DNA of 17,240 bases, from the NCBI GenBank assembly GCA_002428445.1, contig DIWJ01000095.1:1-17240 (forward strand), read 5' to 3'. Both the position numbers and the translations under genes were made by a program. Positions 6,364 to 13,339 of this stretch are shown here, one piece after another (positions within the stretch are counted from its first letter, which is position 1; each line of letters starts with the position of its first letter). The notes beneath the pieces were generated by a model. It worked only from the letters and a program-made list of their open reading frames with translations. It searched no databases and was not told where the DNA came from. Source of the DNA: Syntrophaceae bacterium UBA6109 (GTDB lineage: Bacteria > Desulfobacterota > Syntrophia > Syntrophales > UBA6109).

Positions 6364-8868
6364 ATGAACTGGGAGGAGATCCTCTCGTCCGTCGAAAAGC
6401 CGAGCCGTTACCTGGGTGGAGAAGCCAATGTCCCGCGGAAGGATCCGCGCCGCATCCGCCTTCGTTTCGCGCTGGCATTCCCCGACACCTATGAAGTCGG
6501 CATGTCCCATCTGGGGCTCCAGATCCTCTACGCCGTGCTGAATGGCCTTCCCGACGTCTCCGCCGAGCGCGTCTACGCACCCTGGCCCGATATGGAACAG
6601 TTGCTCCGGGAGCATCGTCTGCCCCTGTGTTCGCTGGAGTCGCACCTGCCGTTGAAGAATTTCGATATCGTCGGGTTCTCTCTTCAATACGAGCTTTCGT
6701 ACACCAATGTCCTCAACATGCTGGATCTGGGCGAGATCCCCATCCTGTCCAAAGACAGGGGACCGAACGATCCCCTCGTCATCGCCGGCGGCCCCTCGGC
6801 CTTTAACCCCGCCCCGATGTCTGCCTTCATCGACGCCTTTGTGATCGGCGAGGCCGAAGAGGCGATCGCTGAAATCACCGCCGCCGTGGCCGCCGAAAAG
6901 GGAAAGACGAAGCGGCGCGAAGCGCTCCTGGAGGCGCTGGCGGCGATCCCCGGCGTCTATGTGCCTGCCCTGCACGATCGGGACGCGGCGAGGGTCCGGA
7001 AGCGCATTGTCGCCGATCTGAACCTCTGGACGCTGCCGTGCCGGCCGGTGGTCCCCCTCATGAAGACGATCCACGACCGGATTTCCCTGGAGATCGCCCG
7101 CGGCTGCACCCGCGGATGCCGTTTCTGCCAGGCGGGAATGGTCTGGCGGCCGCTCCGCGAGCGTACGACGGATGTCCTCGAACGGATGGCCGACGACATG
7201 GTGAACGCCACGGGTTACGAGGAGATCTCCCTGCTGTCGCTCAGTTCCGGGGATTTTACCGGAATCGGGCCGCTGCTCTCCACCTTGATGGACCGCTACT
7301 ACGAACGCCGCATCGCCCTCGCGCTGCCGTCCCTGCGCGTGGAAACACTGAAGAAGGAGTTGATGGATGCGATCGGACGCGTCCGCAAGACCAGCTTCAC
7401 GCTGGCGCCGGAGGCGGGAACGCAGCGGCTTCGCGATGCCATCAACAAGGGGAACACGGAGAAGGACCTCCTTTCCACGGCCGGGACCGTCTTTGCTGCG
7501 GGCTGGCGCAACCTGAAGCTCTATTTCATGCTGGGCCTGCCCACCGAAACGGAGGCCGACCTGGAGGGGATCGCCGATCTTGCTTACAAGGTTCTCGGGG
7601 AAACCCGAAACCGCGGTCAGATCACGATCAGCCTCTCCACTTTCGTGCCGAAACCGCACACACCCTTCCAGTGGCAACGCCAGATCGGCAGCGAGGATAC
7701 GCTTGCCCGCCAGGAATTCTTCAAAAAACGGATCCGTCACCGCAACATCGCCGTCAAGTGGCACGACGCGCGGATGAGCCTGCTCGAGGGCATTCTTTCC
7801 CGCGGGGATGACCGGACGGGCGCCCTCGTGGAACGGGCCTTTCGCCTCGGCTGCCGGTTCGACGGGTGGAGCGAGCGTTTCCGTTTCGACTTGTGGGAGC
7901 AGGCACTGCAGGAAACCGGCCTGTCGGTCGACCCCTTTCTCGCGGACCGCCCCGTTGCCCGGGAACTGCCCTGGGATTTCGTCGATACGGGCGTGCGCAA
8001 GACCTATCTCGCCGAGGAAGCCCAAAAAGCCCTGGATGGGCGGGCGACGGAGGACTGCCGTTTCGGGGCTTGCGGGGACTGCGGGGTCTGCGACGGGAAG
8101 GAGATCCGCATCGTGACCAATCCCCAGGCAGCCGGCCGGCCGCCGGAATCCGGTGCGGTCTCACCCGCGGCCGCGGGGGAACCCCGTACGGATCGCTTTG
8201 AGATCCGCTTCGCCAAGAGGGGACGGGCAAGGTTTCTTTCCCACCTCGAGGCGGCGACGGCCCTCTTTCGCGCCTTCAACCGCGCCGGCATCGCCCTCGC
8301 ATACTCCCAGGGGTTCCATCCCCACCCGAAGATCTCTTTTGCCTGCGCTACGGCCGTGGGCGTGGAAAGCGACGGGGAATTCGCCGAGGTGCAGCTTCAC
8401 GATGCCCGCATCGAGGGAAGAGAGATACCCGCAAGAGTCAATCCCTGCCTGCCCGAGGGACTGGCGATCGAAACCGCGGAGAAGCTCCCGCCCGAAGGGC
8501 CGTCACGCTTCGGCCGTATCACGGGATTCGATTTCGAGATCGTCCTGCCCGGGGATGTGACGGACGCCGGCCTGTCCCGTCTGCACGACAGGATCACGGA
8601 GCTTCTCGGAGCAACGCGTTTCGAGGTCGTCCGGGAGGGCGGCGGCAAGACTTCCGTCAGGGATGTCCGGCCCCTCGTGAAACACCTGGCGTTGAACCGC
8701 GCAGAAAAACGCATCGACATGACCGTACGGTTTTCGCCGTCCGGAACCGTCCGGCCCGCGGATATCCTCTCCCAGGTGCTCGGCGTCGTCCCCGCCGATC
8801 TTCCCAGGTATCGGATCCGCAAGACCCGGACCTTTTTCGGAGAGGCGCAAATCGCAAAAGAGACTTAG
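6364..8868 (+). CDS. Radical SAM protein fused to a DUF2344 (TIGR03936-type) domain
   Basis: The 834-residue protein has an N-terminal B12-binding-like region (about 15-200, with DTYEVGMSHLGLQ and VIAGGPSAFNP). A radical SAM core follows with CTRGCRFC (Cys248, 252, 255), which would hold the 4Fe-4S cluster and cleave S-adenosylmethionine. A small Cys cluster, CRFGACGDCGVC, lies near residues 564-576. From about residue 612 a DUF2344 domain begins (RFLSHLE, YSQGFHPHPKISF). In many bacteria these are two adjacent genes next to rng, rplU, rpmA and obgE; here they are one polypeptide and rng is absent. The substrate is unknown to me; the context suggests modification of rRNA, tRNA or a ribosomal protein (inference). 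ATG 6364 follows GGAGGAG. The gene ends 96 bases before rplU. Confidence 0.9.
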   Translation: MNWEEILSSVEKPSRYLGGEANVPRKDPRRIRLRFALAFPDTYEVGMSHLGLQILYAVLNGLPDVSAERVYAPWPDMEQLLREHRLPLCSLESHLPLKNFDIVGFSLQYELSYTNVLNMLDLGEIPILSKDRGPNDPLVIAGGPSAFNPAPMSAFIDAFVIGEAEEAIAEITAAVAAEKGKTKRREALLEALAAIPGVYVPALHDRDAARVRKRIVADLNLWTLPCRPVVPLMKTIHDRISLEIARGCTRGCRFCQAGMVWRPLRERTTDVLERMADDMVNATGYEEISLLSLSSGDFTGIGPLLSTLMDRYYERRIALALPSLRVETLKKELMDAIGRVRKTSFTLAPEAGTQRLRDAINKGNTEKDLLSTAGTVFAAGWRNLKLYFMLGLPTETEADLEGIADLAYKVLGETRNRGQITISLSTFVPKPHTPFQWQRQIGSEDTLARQEFFKKRIRHRNIAVKWHDARMSLLEGILSRGDDRTGALVERAFRLGCRFDGWSERFRFDLWEQALQETGLSVDPFLADRPVARELPWDFVDTGVRKTYLAEEAQKALDGRATEDCRFGACGDCGVCDGKEIRIVTNPQAAGRPPESGAVSPAAAGEPRTDRFEIRFAKRGRARFLSHLEAATALFRAFNRAGIALAYSQGFHPHPKISFACATAVGVESDGEFAEVQLHDARIEGREIPARVNPCLPEGLAIETAEKLPPEGPSRFGRITGFDFEIVLPGDVTDAGLSRLHDRITELLGATRFEVVREGGGKTSVRDVRPLVKHLALNRAEKRIDMTVRFSPSGTVRPADILSQVLGVVPADLPRYRIRKTRTFFGEAQIAKET

Positions 8869-8900
8869 AATCGCTCGCAAAACCGTGTCAATTTTTGTTG

Positions 8901-8930
8901 TTGACAAACATCATGATCTGCGGCTATAAG
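8901..8930 (+). promoter_or_regulatory. Sigma-70-type promoter of the ribosomal protein genes
   Basis: A consensus -35 TTGACA (8901-8906) is followed by CTATAA (8924-8929) at 17 bp, or TATAAG at 18 bp. It lies in the 96-base gap after the radical SAM gene, giving a short leader of about 30 bases before the L21 start. It would let rplU and rpmA be transcribed far more strongly than the upstream genes. Confidence 0.72.
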
Positions 8931-8964
8931 AGGCGCTTCAAAAAATCCAGAGAAGGATTATCCT

Positions 8965-9276
8965 ATGTACGCAGTCATCAAGACAGGCGGAAAGCAGCAC
9001 AGGGTCTCTGCAGGTGAGGTCCTCAACGTAGAGAAAATCCCCGGAAGCCGCGGTGACGAGGTCGTTTTCGACCAGGTCCTGATGGTGTCCGGAGACGGCA
9101 AGGTCCGCGTGGGGACGCCTTACGTAGAAGGCGCGAAGGTCGTCGGTGAGATCGTCACCCAGGCAAAAGCGAGGAAAATCTACGTCTTTCACATGAAAAA
9201 ACGCAAGGGTTTCAGCAAGAAGACCGGTCACCGGCAGCCCTATACGAGCATGAAGATCAAGGAAATATCGGCGTAG
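8965..9276 (+). CDS. rplU: 50S ribosomal protein L21
   Basis: The 103-residue protein begins [18 protein letters not shown], the family hallmark, and ends with the [16 protein letters not shown] block that contacts 23S rRNA. The length is normal and the whole sequence is colinear with the family. ATG 8965 follows AAGGA at about 8 bases. rpmA follows after 12 bases, the conserved L21-L27 order. A consensus promoter stands directly upstream. Confidence 0.98.
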   Translation: MYAVIKTGGKQHRVSAGEVLNVEKIPGSRGDEVVFDQVLMVSGDGKVRVGTPYVEGAKVVGEIVTQAKARKIYVFHMKKRKGFSKKTGHRQPYTSMKIKEISA

Positions 9277-9288
9277 GAGGATTTCGGT

Positions 9289-9543
9289 ATGGCGCACAAA
9301 AAAGGACAGGGAAGCTCCCGCAACGGCCGGGACAGTAATTCCCAAAGAAGAGGCGTAAAGGTGTTCGGCGGCCAACCGATCCATGCCGGGTCCATCATCG
9401 TTCGTCAGGTGGGAACCAAGATCCATCCCGGCGTGAACGTCGGATTGGGCAGGGATTTCACACTTTTCTCCAAGATCACGGGCGTCGTCAAATTCGAGCG
9501 GCTCGACAAAAAGCGCAAGAAAGTCAGCGTCTACGCTGCCTGA
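9289..9543 (+). CDS. rpmA: 50S ribosomal protein L27
   Basis: The 84-residue protein starts [16 protein letters not shown] and contains [22 protein letters not shown], both typical of L27. Its N-terminal tail reaches the peptidyl-transferase centre. Here the tail begins directly at MAHKKG, without the cleavable leader found in most Firmicutes, as expected for a proteobacterial-type L27. GGAGG lies 8 bases before the ATG. An intrinsic terminator about 68 bases downstream separates it from obgE. Confidence 0.98.
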   Translation: MAHKKGQGSSRNGRDSNSQRRGVKVFGGQPIHAGSIIVRQVGTKIHPGVNVGLGRDFTLFSKITGVVKFERLDKKRKKVSVYAA

Positions 9544-9610
9544 AATTCTATCTCCAGCGACGGCGGGCGATTCCGACGGCATCCATCCCCAGCATCCCCT
9601 GAAAATGCAT

Positions 9611-9645
9611 AAAGGCACTCCCGGCAGTGCCTTTTCTTTCTTTTT
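9611..9645 (+). terminator. Intrinsic terminator between rpmA and obgE
   Basis: A perfect 9-bp stem, AAAGGCACT (9611-9619) and AGTGCCTTT (9626-9634), has a six-base CCCGGC loop and a T-rich tail (tctttcttttt) to 9645. It should stop most rplU-rpmA transcripts. The obgE start codon lies only 15 bases beyond the tail, so obgE is likely reached by partial read-through. Confidence 0.85.
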
Positions 9646-9660
9646 CGGTTCCCTTTTCCT

Positions 9661-10701
9661 ATGAAATTCATCGATGAGGCGAAAATCTACATCCAGTCCG
9701 GCCACGGAGGGAAAGGGTGCGTCAGCTTCCGGAGGGAGAAGTTCGTCCCGCGCGGCGGGCCGGACGGCGGCGACGGGGGCAAGGGCGGCGATGTCGTGGT
9801 TCGTGCCTCGGCAAGCGCAAGGACGCTCCTGGATCTCAAGTACCGCCAGCACCACTTCGCCCGGCACGGTGAACATGGCAAGGGAAGCAACCGGACAGGC
9901 GCCAATTCGCCTGACGTCATCGTTGTCGTCCCCGTCGGAACGGTCGTAAAGGATGCCGGAACGGGCGAGATCATCGCCGATCTCACGGCTGCCGGCCAGG
10001 AAGTGATCGCTGCCCGAGGCGGCAGGGGCGGTCAGGGCAATGCAAAATTCGCCACCGCCACAAGGCAGGCGCCCCGTTTCGCCCAGCCCGGGGAACCGGG
10101 AGAAGAAAAGACCATCCTTCTCGAGTTGAAGCTGCTGGCCGACGTCGGCATCATCGGCATGCCCAATGTCGGAAAATCCACTTTCATATCGAGGGTATCC
10201 GCGGCACGGCCGAAAATCGCCGACTACCCCTTTACGACGCTCGTCCCCAATCTCGGCGTCGTTTCCTGCGGGGAAGGCCAGAGCTTCGTGGTCGCAGACA
10301 TTCCGGGACTCCTCGAGGGGGCCCACGAAGGTGTGGGCATGGGCATACGTTTTCTCCGGCACGTCGAGCGGACGAAGGTCTTGTTCCACATTCTGGATCT
10401 TTCCCGCGAACCGTACGAAGGGGCCGGCCATGACTACGAGGTCGTCAACCGGGAGTTGGAACGGTTCAGCCCGGAGATGATCCGCAAGCCGCAAATCGTC
10501 GGCGTGAACAAAATGGACCTGCCGGACAGCCGGGAACGGCTGAAAAACGCCGTTGACTTCTTTGCCGAAAAAGGCATAAGGATTCTACCCTTTTCGGCCG
10601 CCACGGGGGAGGGACTGCCGGAGATCCTGAAGGCCATGATGCTTCGCCTTCAGGAAGCGGATTCCCCGGAGCGGCAAGAAGGCCTGGACGAAGGGTTTTG
10701 A
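9661..10701 (+). CDS. obgE: GTPase ObgE/CgtA (50S subunit assembly)
   Basis: The product has 346 residues. The Gly-rich Obg fold occupies about 1-158 (MKFIDEAKIYIQSGHGGKG, RGGPDGGDGGKGG). The GTPase domain carries G1 GMPNVGKST near 166-174, G2 DYPFTT, G3 DIPGL, G4 NKMD and a G5-like FSAATG. There is no C-terminal extension beyond a short acidic tail. Obg binds the 50S subunit late in assembly and links ribosome number to GTP/ppGpp. The ATG at 9661 is right by homology, yet no ribosome binding site is visible; the preceding bases are the pyrimidine-rich terminator tail. proB follows after 42 bases and is probably co-transcribed. Confidence 0.97.
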   Translation: MKFIDEAKIYIQSGHGGKGCVSFRREKFVPRGGPDGGDGGKGGDVVVRASASARTLLDLKYRQHHFARHGEHGKGSNRTGANSPDVIVVVPVGTVVKDAGTGEIIADLTAAGQEVIAARGGRGGQGNAKFATATRQAPRFAQPGEPGEEKTILLELKLLADVGIIGMPNVGKSTFISRVSAARPKIADYPFTTLVPNLGVVSCGEGQSFVVADIPGLLEGAHEGVGMGIRFLRHVERTKVLFHILDLSREPYEGAGHDYEVVNRELERFSPEMIRKPQIVGVNKMDLPDSRERLKNAVDFFAEKGIRILPFSAATGEGLPEILKAMMLRLQEADSPERQEGLDEGF

Positions 10702-10743
10702 AGGCGATATTCCTGTCGCCGATCCATCAAGGTAGGTGTTTAC

Positions 10744-11916
10744 GTGGCTACATCCTGCATACGAAAAGAGATTCTCAAGGGCGTCCGGAAGGTCGTCATT
10801 AAGATCGGCAGCGCCGTACTGACCGGCGAAGACGGACTCGACCTCCAATTGATCGAACAACTGGTCGCCGAGATCGCGGAGCTTACCCGGCGCGACTATC
10901 AGATCGTGATGGTCACCTCGGGCGCTATCGCGTCGGGCAAGCATCGCCTGGGTATCGCCGGGAAATTGAAGAGCATCCCGCAGAAGCAGGCGGCAGCAGC
11001 CGTCGGACAGGGCCGCCTGATGCGCGTGTACTCCAACGCCTTCGGAAAGCATGGACTATTCGTGGGACAGATGCTGCTCACCATGAACGACCTCACCGAC
11101 CGCAAGAGCTTCATCAACACCCGGAACACCCTTTCCACGCTCATCGAATGGAAAGTCATCCCGATCATCAACGAAAACGATACCGTCGCCGTGGATGAGA
11201 TCAAGTTCGGAGACAACGACAACCTCGCGGCGATGATCACGAACATCACGGAAGCCCACCTGCTGATCAATCTGACCGGGACGGAAGGTCTCTACGACCG
11301 CAATCCCGCGACGTCGAAGAATGCCAAACTGATCTCCCTGGTCAGGGAAATCACCGAGGAGATCGAAGCGGCTGCGACGGGCGAGACCAGTTCCGTCGGA
11401 CTGGGCGGCATGAAAAGCAAGGTGCAGGCGGCCAAAAAAGTGTCCTGCTTCGGCATCCCCTGCATCATTGCCCCGGGGAAGGAAAAGGGAATCCTGCTGG
11501 ATCTTTTCGCCGGCAAAGAGAAGGGAACGCTCTTCCTGCCGATGAAGGATCATCTGAGCAGCCGTAAGTCCTGGATCGCCTTCACACTGCGGCCGCGGGG
11601 AAAACTGGTCTTGGACGAAGGGGCGGCGCATGCCGTTCTGGAGGAAGGGAAGAGCCTTCTTCCGTCGGGGATTCTGGATGTGGAGGGGACCTTCGTCGCC
11701 GGCGACCCGGTTACCTGCGTGAATGCGGAAGGGCGGGTCCTGGCCAAGGGGCTCGTCAATTACAACGCCGATGAGGTCCAGAAGATCAAGGGGCTGAAGA
11801 GCTCCAGGATCGAGCAGGTCCTGGGCTACAAGGACTACGACGAAGTCATCCACCGGGACAATCTCGCCGTGGAGAAGCACCGCCCACCCGCTGCGTCGAG
11901 TGCCGGTCCCGCCTGA
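10744..11916 (+). CDS. proB: Glutamate 5-kinase with PUA domain
   Basis: The enzyme phosphorylates L-glutamate to gamma-glutamyl phosphate, the first step of proline synthesis, in the cytoplasm. The 390-residue product has an amino-acid-kinase domain (about 14-265) with VVIKIGSAVLTG, VTSGAIASG, NENDTVAVDEIKFGDND and the SVGLGGMKSK loop. A C-terminal PUA domain (about 285-365, GKLVLDEGA, LVNYNADEV) follows, as in long ProB enzymes. GTG 10744 is chosen because it follows AAGGTAGGTG and gives the usual N-terminus. It sits 42 bases after obgE. proA, its usual partner, is not in the window; the next gene is convergent. Confidence 0.96.
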   Translation: MATSCIRKEILKGVRKVVIKIGSAVLTGEDGLDLQLIEQLVAEIAELTRRDYQIVMVTSGAIASGKHRLGIAGKLKSIPQKQAAAAVGQGRLMRVYSNAFGKHGLFVGQMLLTMNDLTDRKSFINTRNTLSTLIEWKVIPIINENDTVAVDEIKFGDNDNLAAMITNITEAHLLINLTGTEGLYDRNPATSKNAKLISLVREITEEIEAAATGETSSVGLGGMKSKVQAAKKVSCFGIPCIIAPGKEKGILLDLFAGKEKGTLFLPMKDHLSSRKSWIAFTLRPRGKLVLDEGAAHAVLEEGKSLLPSGILDVEGTFVAGDPVTCVNAEGRVLAKGLVNYNADEVQKIKGLKSSRIEQVLGYKDYDEVIHRDNLAVEKHRPPAASSAGPA

Positions 11917-11994
11917 CGTCCGCTACTGCAAACCGGGATCGCGGCCGTTCCGGGAAGGGATGGCTCCGGAAGAAAGGCCCGCAGCGATGGCGCG

Positions 11995-12021
11995 AGAATC
12001 CGCCACAGTGCGGCGGACTCT
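11995..12021. other. Hairpin in the convergent proB/Cys-rich gene interval
   Basis: AGAATCCGCC (11995-12004) and GGCGGACTCT (12012-12021) pair at 9 of 10 positions around a 7-base loop. It lies in the 138-base interval between the two stop codons. There is no T tract on either strand, so it is not a standard intrinsic terminator, but position suits a weak or Rho-assisted 3' end. Nothing else is visible in this interval. Confidence 0.4.
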
Positions 12022-12054
12022 GGCCTGCATCGCATCCGGACTTTTCCGCATTCG

Positions 12055-12525
12055 TCAGGTCTGTTCGAGCATCGCCTCGTTGACCATTTCGCCGTTCGTA
12101 ATCACGCAGGAGTTCACGCATCCTACCCGGTTGCACACGCCGATGCAGTCCCGGAAATTGTGATCCAGGGTAAGGAAGAGCGCGATCAGGTCGCCGCCGC
12201 AACGGCAGGCTGTGTAGACCGGCAGTTTCTTGTTGCAGGTCGGGCACTGGATTTCCACAATATTCCCGTCCTTCAGGTCGATATCGAGCGCCACCCGGAC
12301 CTTCTGGCCGAAGATCGGGCTCAGGGCGACCAGGCCCTTGGCCTTCCCATCCTTGACCTTGAGCAGAATCCCCGGATGATCGTTGAACATCGCCCGTTCG
12401 CTGATCAGACGGTGTCCGTTCTGACAGAACAGGTCGCAAACCACCAGGACTCTTTTTGCCTCGGCCACGGCCCTGTCAATCGGGTTCGGGATGAGCAGCA
12501 TCCCTTTTTCGTCATAAAGCGCCAT
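12055..12525 (-). CDS. Cys-rich putative metal-binding protein of unknown function
   Basis: I do not recognise the family. The 156-residue soluble protein has about ten Cys: CDLFC near residues 30-34, CPTC near 94-97, CRC near 108-110, and a C-terminal run with the pattern C-x3-C-x3-C-x3-C (CIGVCNRVGCVNSC). The middle CPTC...CRC looks like a zinc ribbon. The terminal even spacing is unusual and could bind a second metal or an Fe-S cluster (inference). The start is well supported: ATG 12525 follows GGAGGGAAG. It lies 210 bases downstream of the alkyltransferase gene on the same strand, with its own promoter-like sequence between, so it is probably a separate unit. Confidence 0.8.
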   Translation of the reverse strand: MALYDEKGMLLIPNPIDRAVAEAKRVLVVCDLFCQNGHRLISERAMFNDHPGILLKVKDGKAKGLVALSPIFGQKVRVALDIDLKDGNIVEIQCPTCNKKLPVYTACRCGGDLIALFLTLDHNFRDCIGVCNRVGCVNSCVITNGEMVNEAMLEQT

Positions 12526-12560
12526 AGAATCTTCCCTCCGCTGCCGTTAGTGTTGGAGGT

Positions 12561-12590
12561 ATCTTACCATGGAACAAACCCCGGCGACAA
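12561..12590 (-). promoter_or_regulatory. Putative promoter of the Cys-rich gene
   Basis: On the minus strand TTGTCG (12585-12590) and TAAGAT (12561-12566) are spaced by 18 bp, each matching 4 of 6 consensus positions. The predicted start would leave a leader of about 28 bases containing the ribosome binding site. The rest of the 210-base interval holds an 18-bp palindrome (12650-12667) and no gene I can support. Confidence 0.4.
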
Positions 12591-12649
12591 CGGCAATCGG
12601 CCGGGGACCGGCAATACGGGAACGGCCGTGCGCGCAAGCTGCTCCATTC

Positions 12650-12667
12650 CGGGCGTGTTCACGCCCG
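12650..12667. repeat. 18-bp near-perfect palindrome in an intergenic gap
   Basis: CGGGCGTG and CACGCCCG are exact inverted arms around a central TT. The site lies upstream of the putative promoter of the Cys-rich gene and about 70 bases after the stop of the alkyltransferase gene. No T tract follows on either strand. It could be an operator for a dimeric regulator or an mRNA-end hairpin; the sequence does not decide. Confidence 0.5.
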
Positions 12668-12735
12668 TACGCATTTTGGACAAGACTTGCCTGGACGGGA
12701 GATTGGTCAGCCCGGTGGCCGTAGAGCCTGCCCCG

Positions 12736-13284
12736 CTAGAGGATGTAGCGAGCCTCGACCCGGCCGGCCCGATCGAACCGCACGCCTTCGATTTCGAGCA
12801 GAGTCCTTTTCAGGGCCAGCCCGCCGCCGAAACCGCCGAGTGAACCGTCGGCGCGCAAGGTGCGATGGCAGGGAACGACCGGGGGAAACGGATTGGTCGC
12901 CAGCGCACGTCCCACGGCCCGCGCCGCACCCGGCCGGCCGACGGCAGCCGCCAGGCGGCCGTATGTGGTCACGAAGCCCCGCGGAATACGGACCTGGGCA
13001 CGAAGCACGGCCGTCTGAAAATCCGCAAGGCGCCCGAAGACCAGCAGGTTCAAGTCAAAATTCGCCGTTTGGCCGGCCAGTATTTTCCTGATCGAAATCT
13101 CGTCGCCTCCCGCTTTACCGGGGACGGCGCCTGGATACTCCCGCCGGATGAAGGCCTCGAGGCCTTCCCGCCGCGGCAGAAAGATCCTCTCGAAACGTCT
13201 GCCCCGGCCAATATCCGTCCAGACAATCCCGGACGTTCCCAAGTCAGTCGAAATCAACGCGTAGAACTGAGTGGAAGAGCTCAT
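12736..13284 (-). CDS. ogt: Methylated-DNA--[protein]-cysteine S-methyltransferase
   Basis: The protein removes alkyl groups from O6-alkylguanine in DNA by one-way transfer to its own cysteine. The 182-residue product has a divergent N-terminal domain (about 1-85) and a canonical C-terminal domain: PRGFVTTYG (101-109), RPGAARAVG (117-125) with the arginine-finger region, NPFPPVVPCHR (131-141) with acceptor Cys139, and the GGFGGGLALKR glycine-rich turn. There is no AraC-like Ada regulatory domain, so it is an Ogt/AGT-type enzyme. ATG 13284 has only a weak, distant AAGGAA. It lies 55 bases after uvrC on the same strand, so the two form a likely DNA-repair operon. Confidence 0.93.
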   Translation of the reverse strand: MSSSTQFYALISTDLGTSGIVWTDIGRGRRFERIFLPRREGLEAFIRREYPGAVPGKAGGDEISIRKILAGQTANFDLNLLVFGRLADFQTAVLRAQVRIPRGFVTTYGRLAAAVGRPGAARAVGRALATNPFPPVVPCHRTLRADGSLGGFGGGLALKRTLLEIEGVRFDRAGRVEARYIL

Positions 13285-13339
13285 TTTCCAATCAACTTCC
13301 TTTCCATCCCGGTTTCACTTCCCGGCGTTTTTTGACCTT

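Noticed and set aside
5677..8025. 782-codon minus-strand frame opposite the radical SAM gene
   Set aside because: It is a GC-driven shadow. The plus strand encodes a protein with clear radical SAM motifs, and the antisense product is Arg/Gly/His-rich with no recognisable domain.
8938..10494. 518-codon minus-strand frame opposite rplU-rpmA-obgE
   Set aside because: It spans three certain plus-strand genes and their terminator; a shadow.
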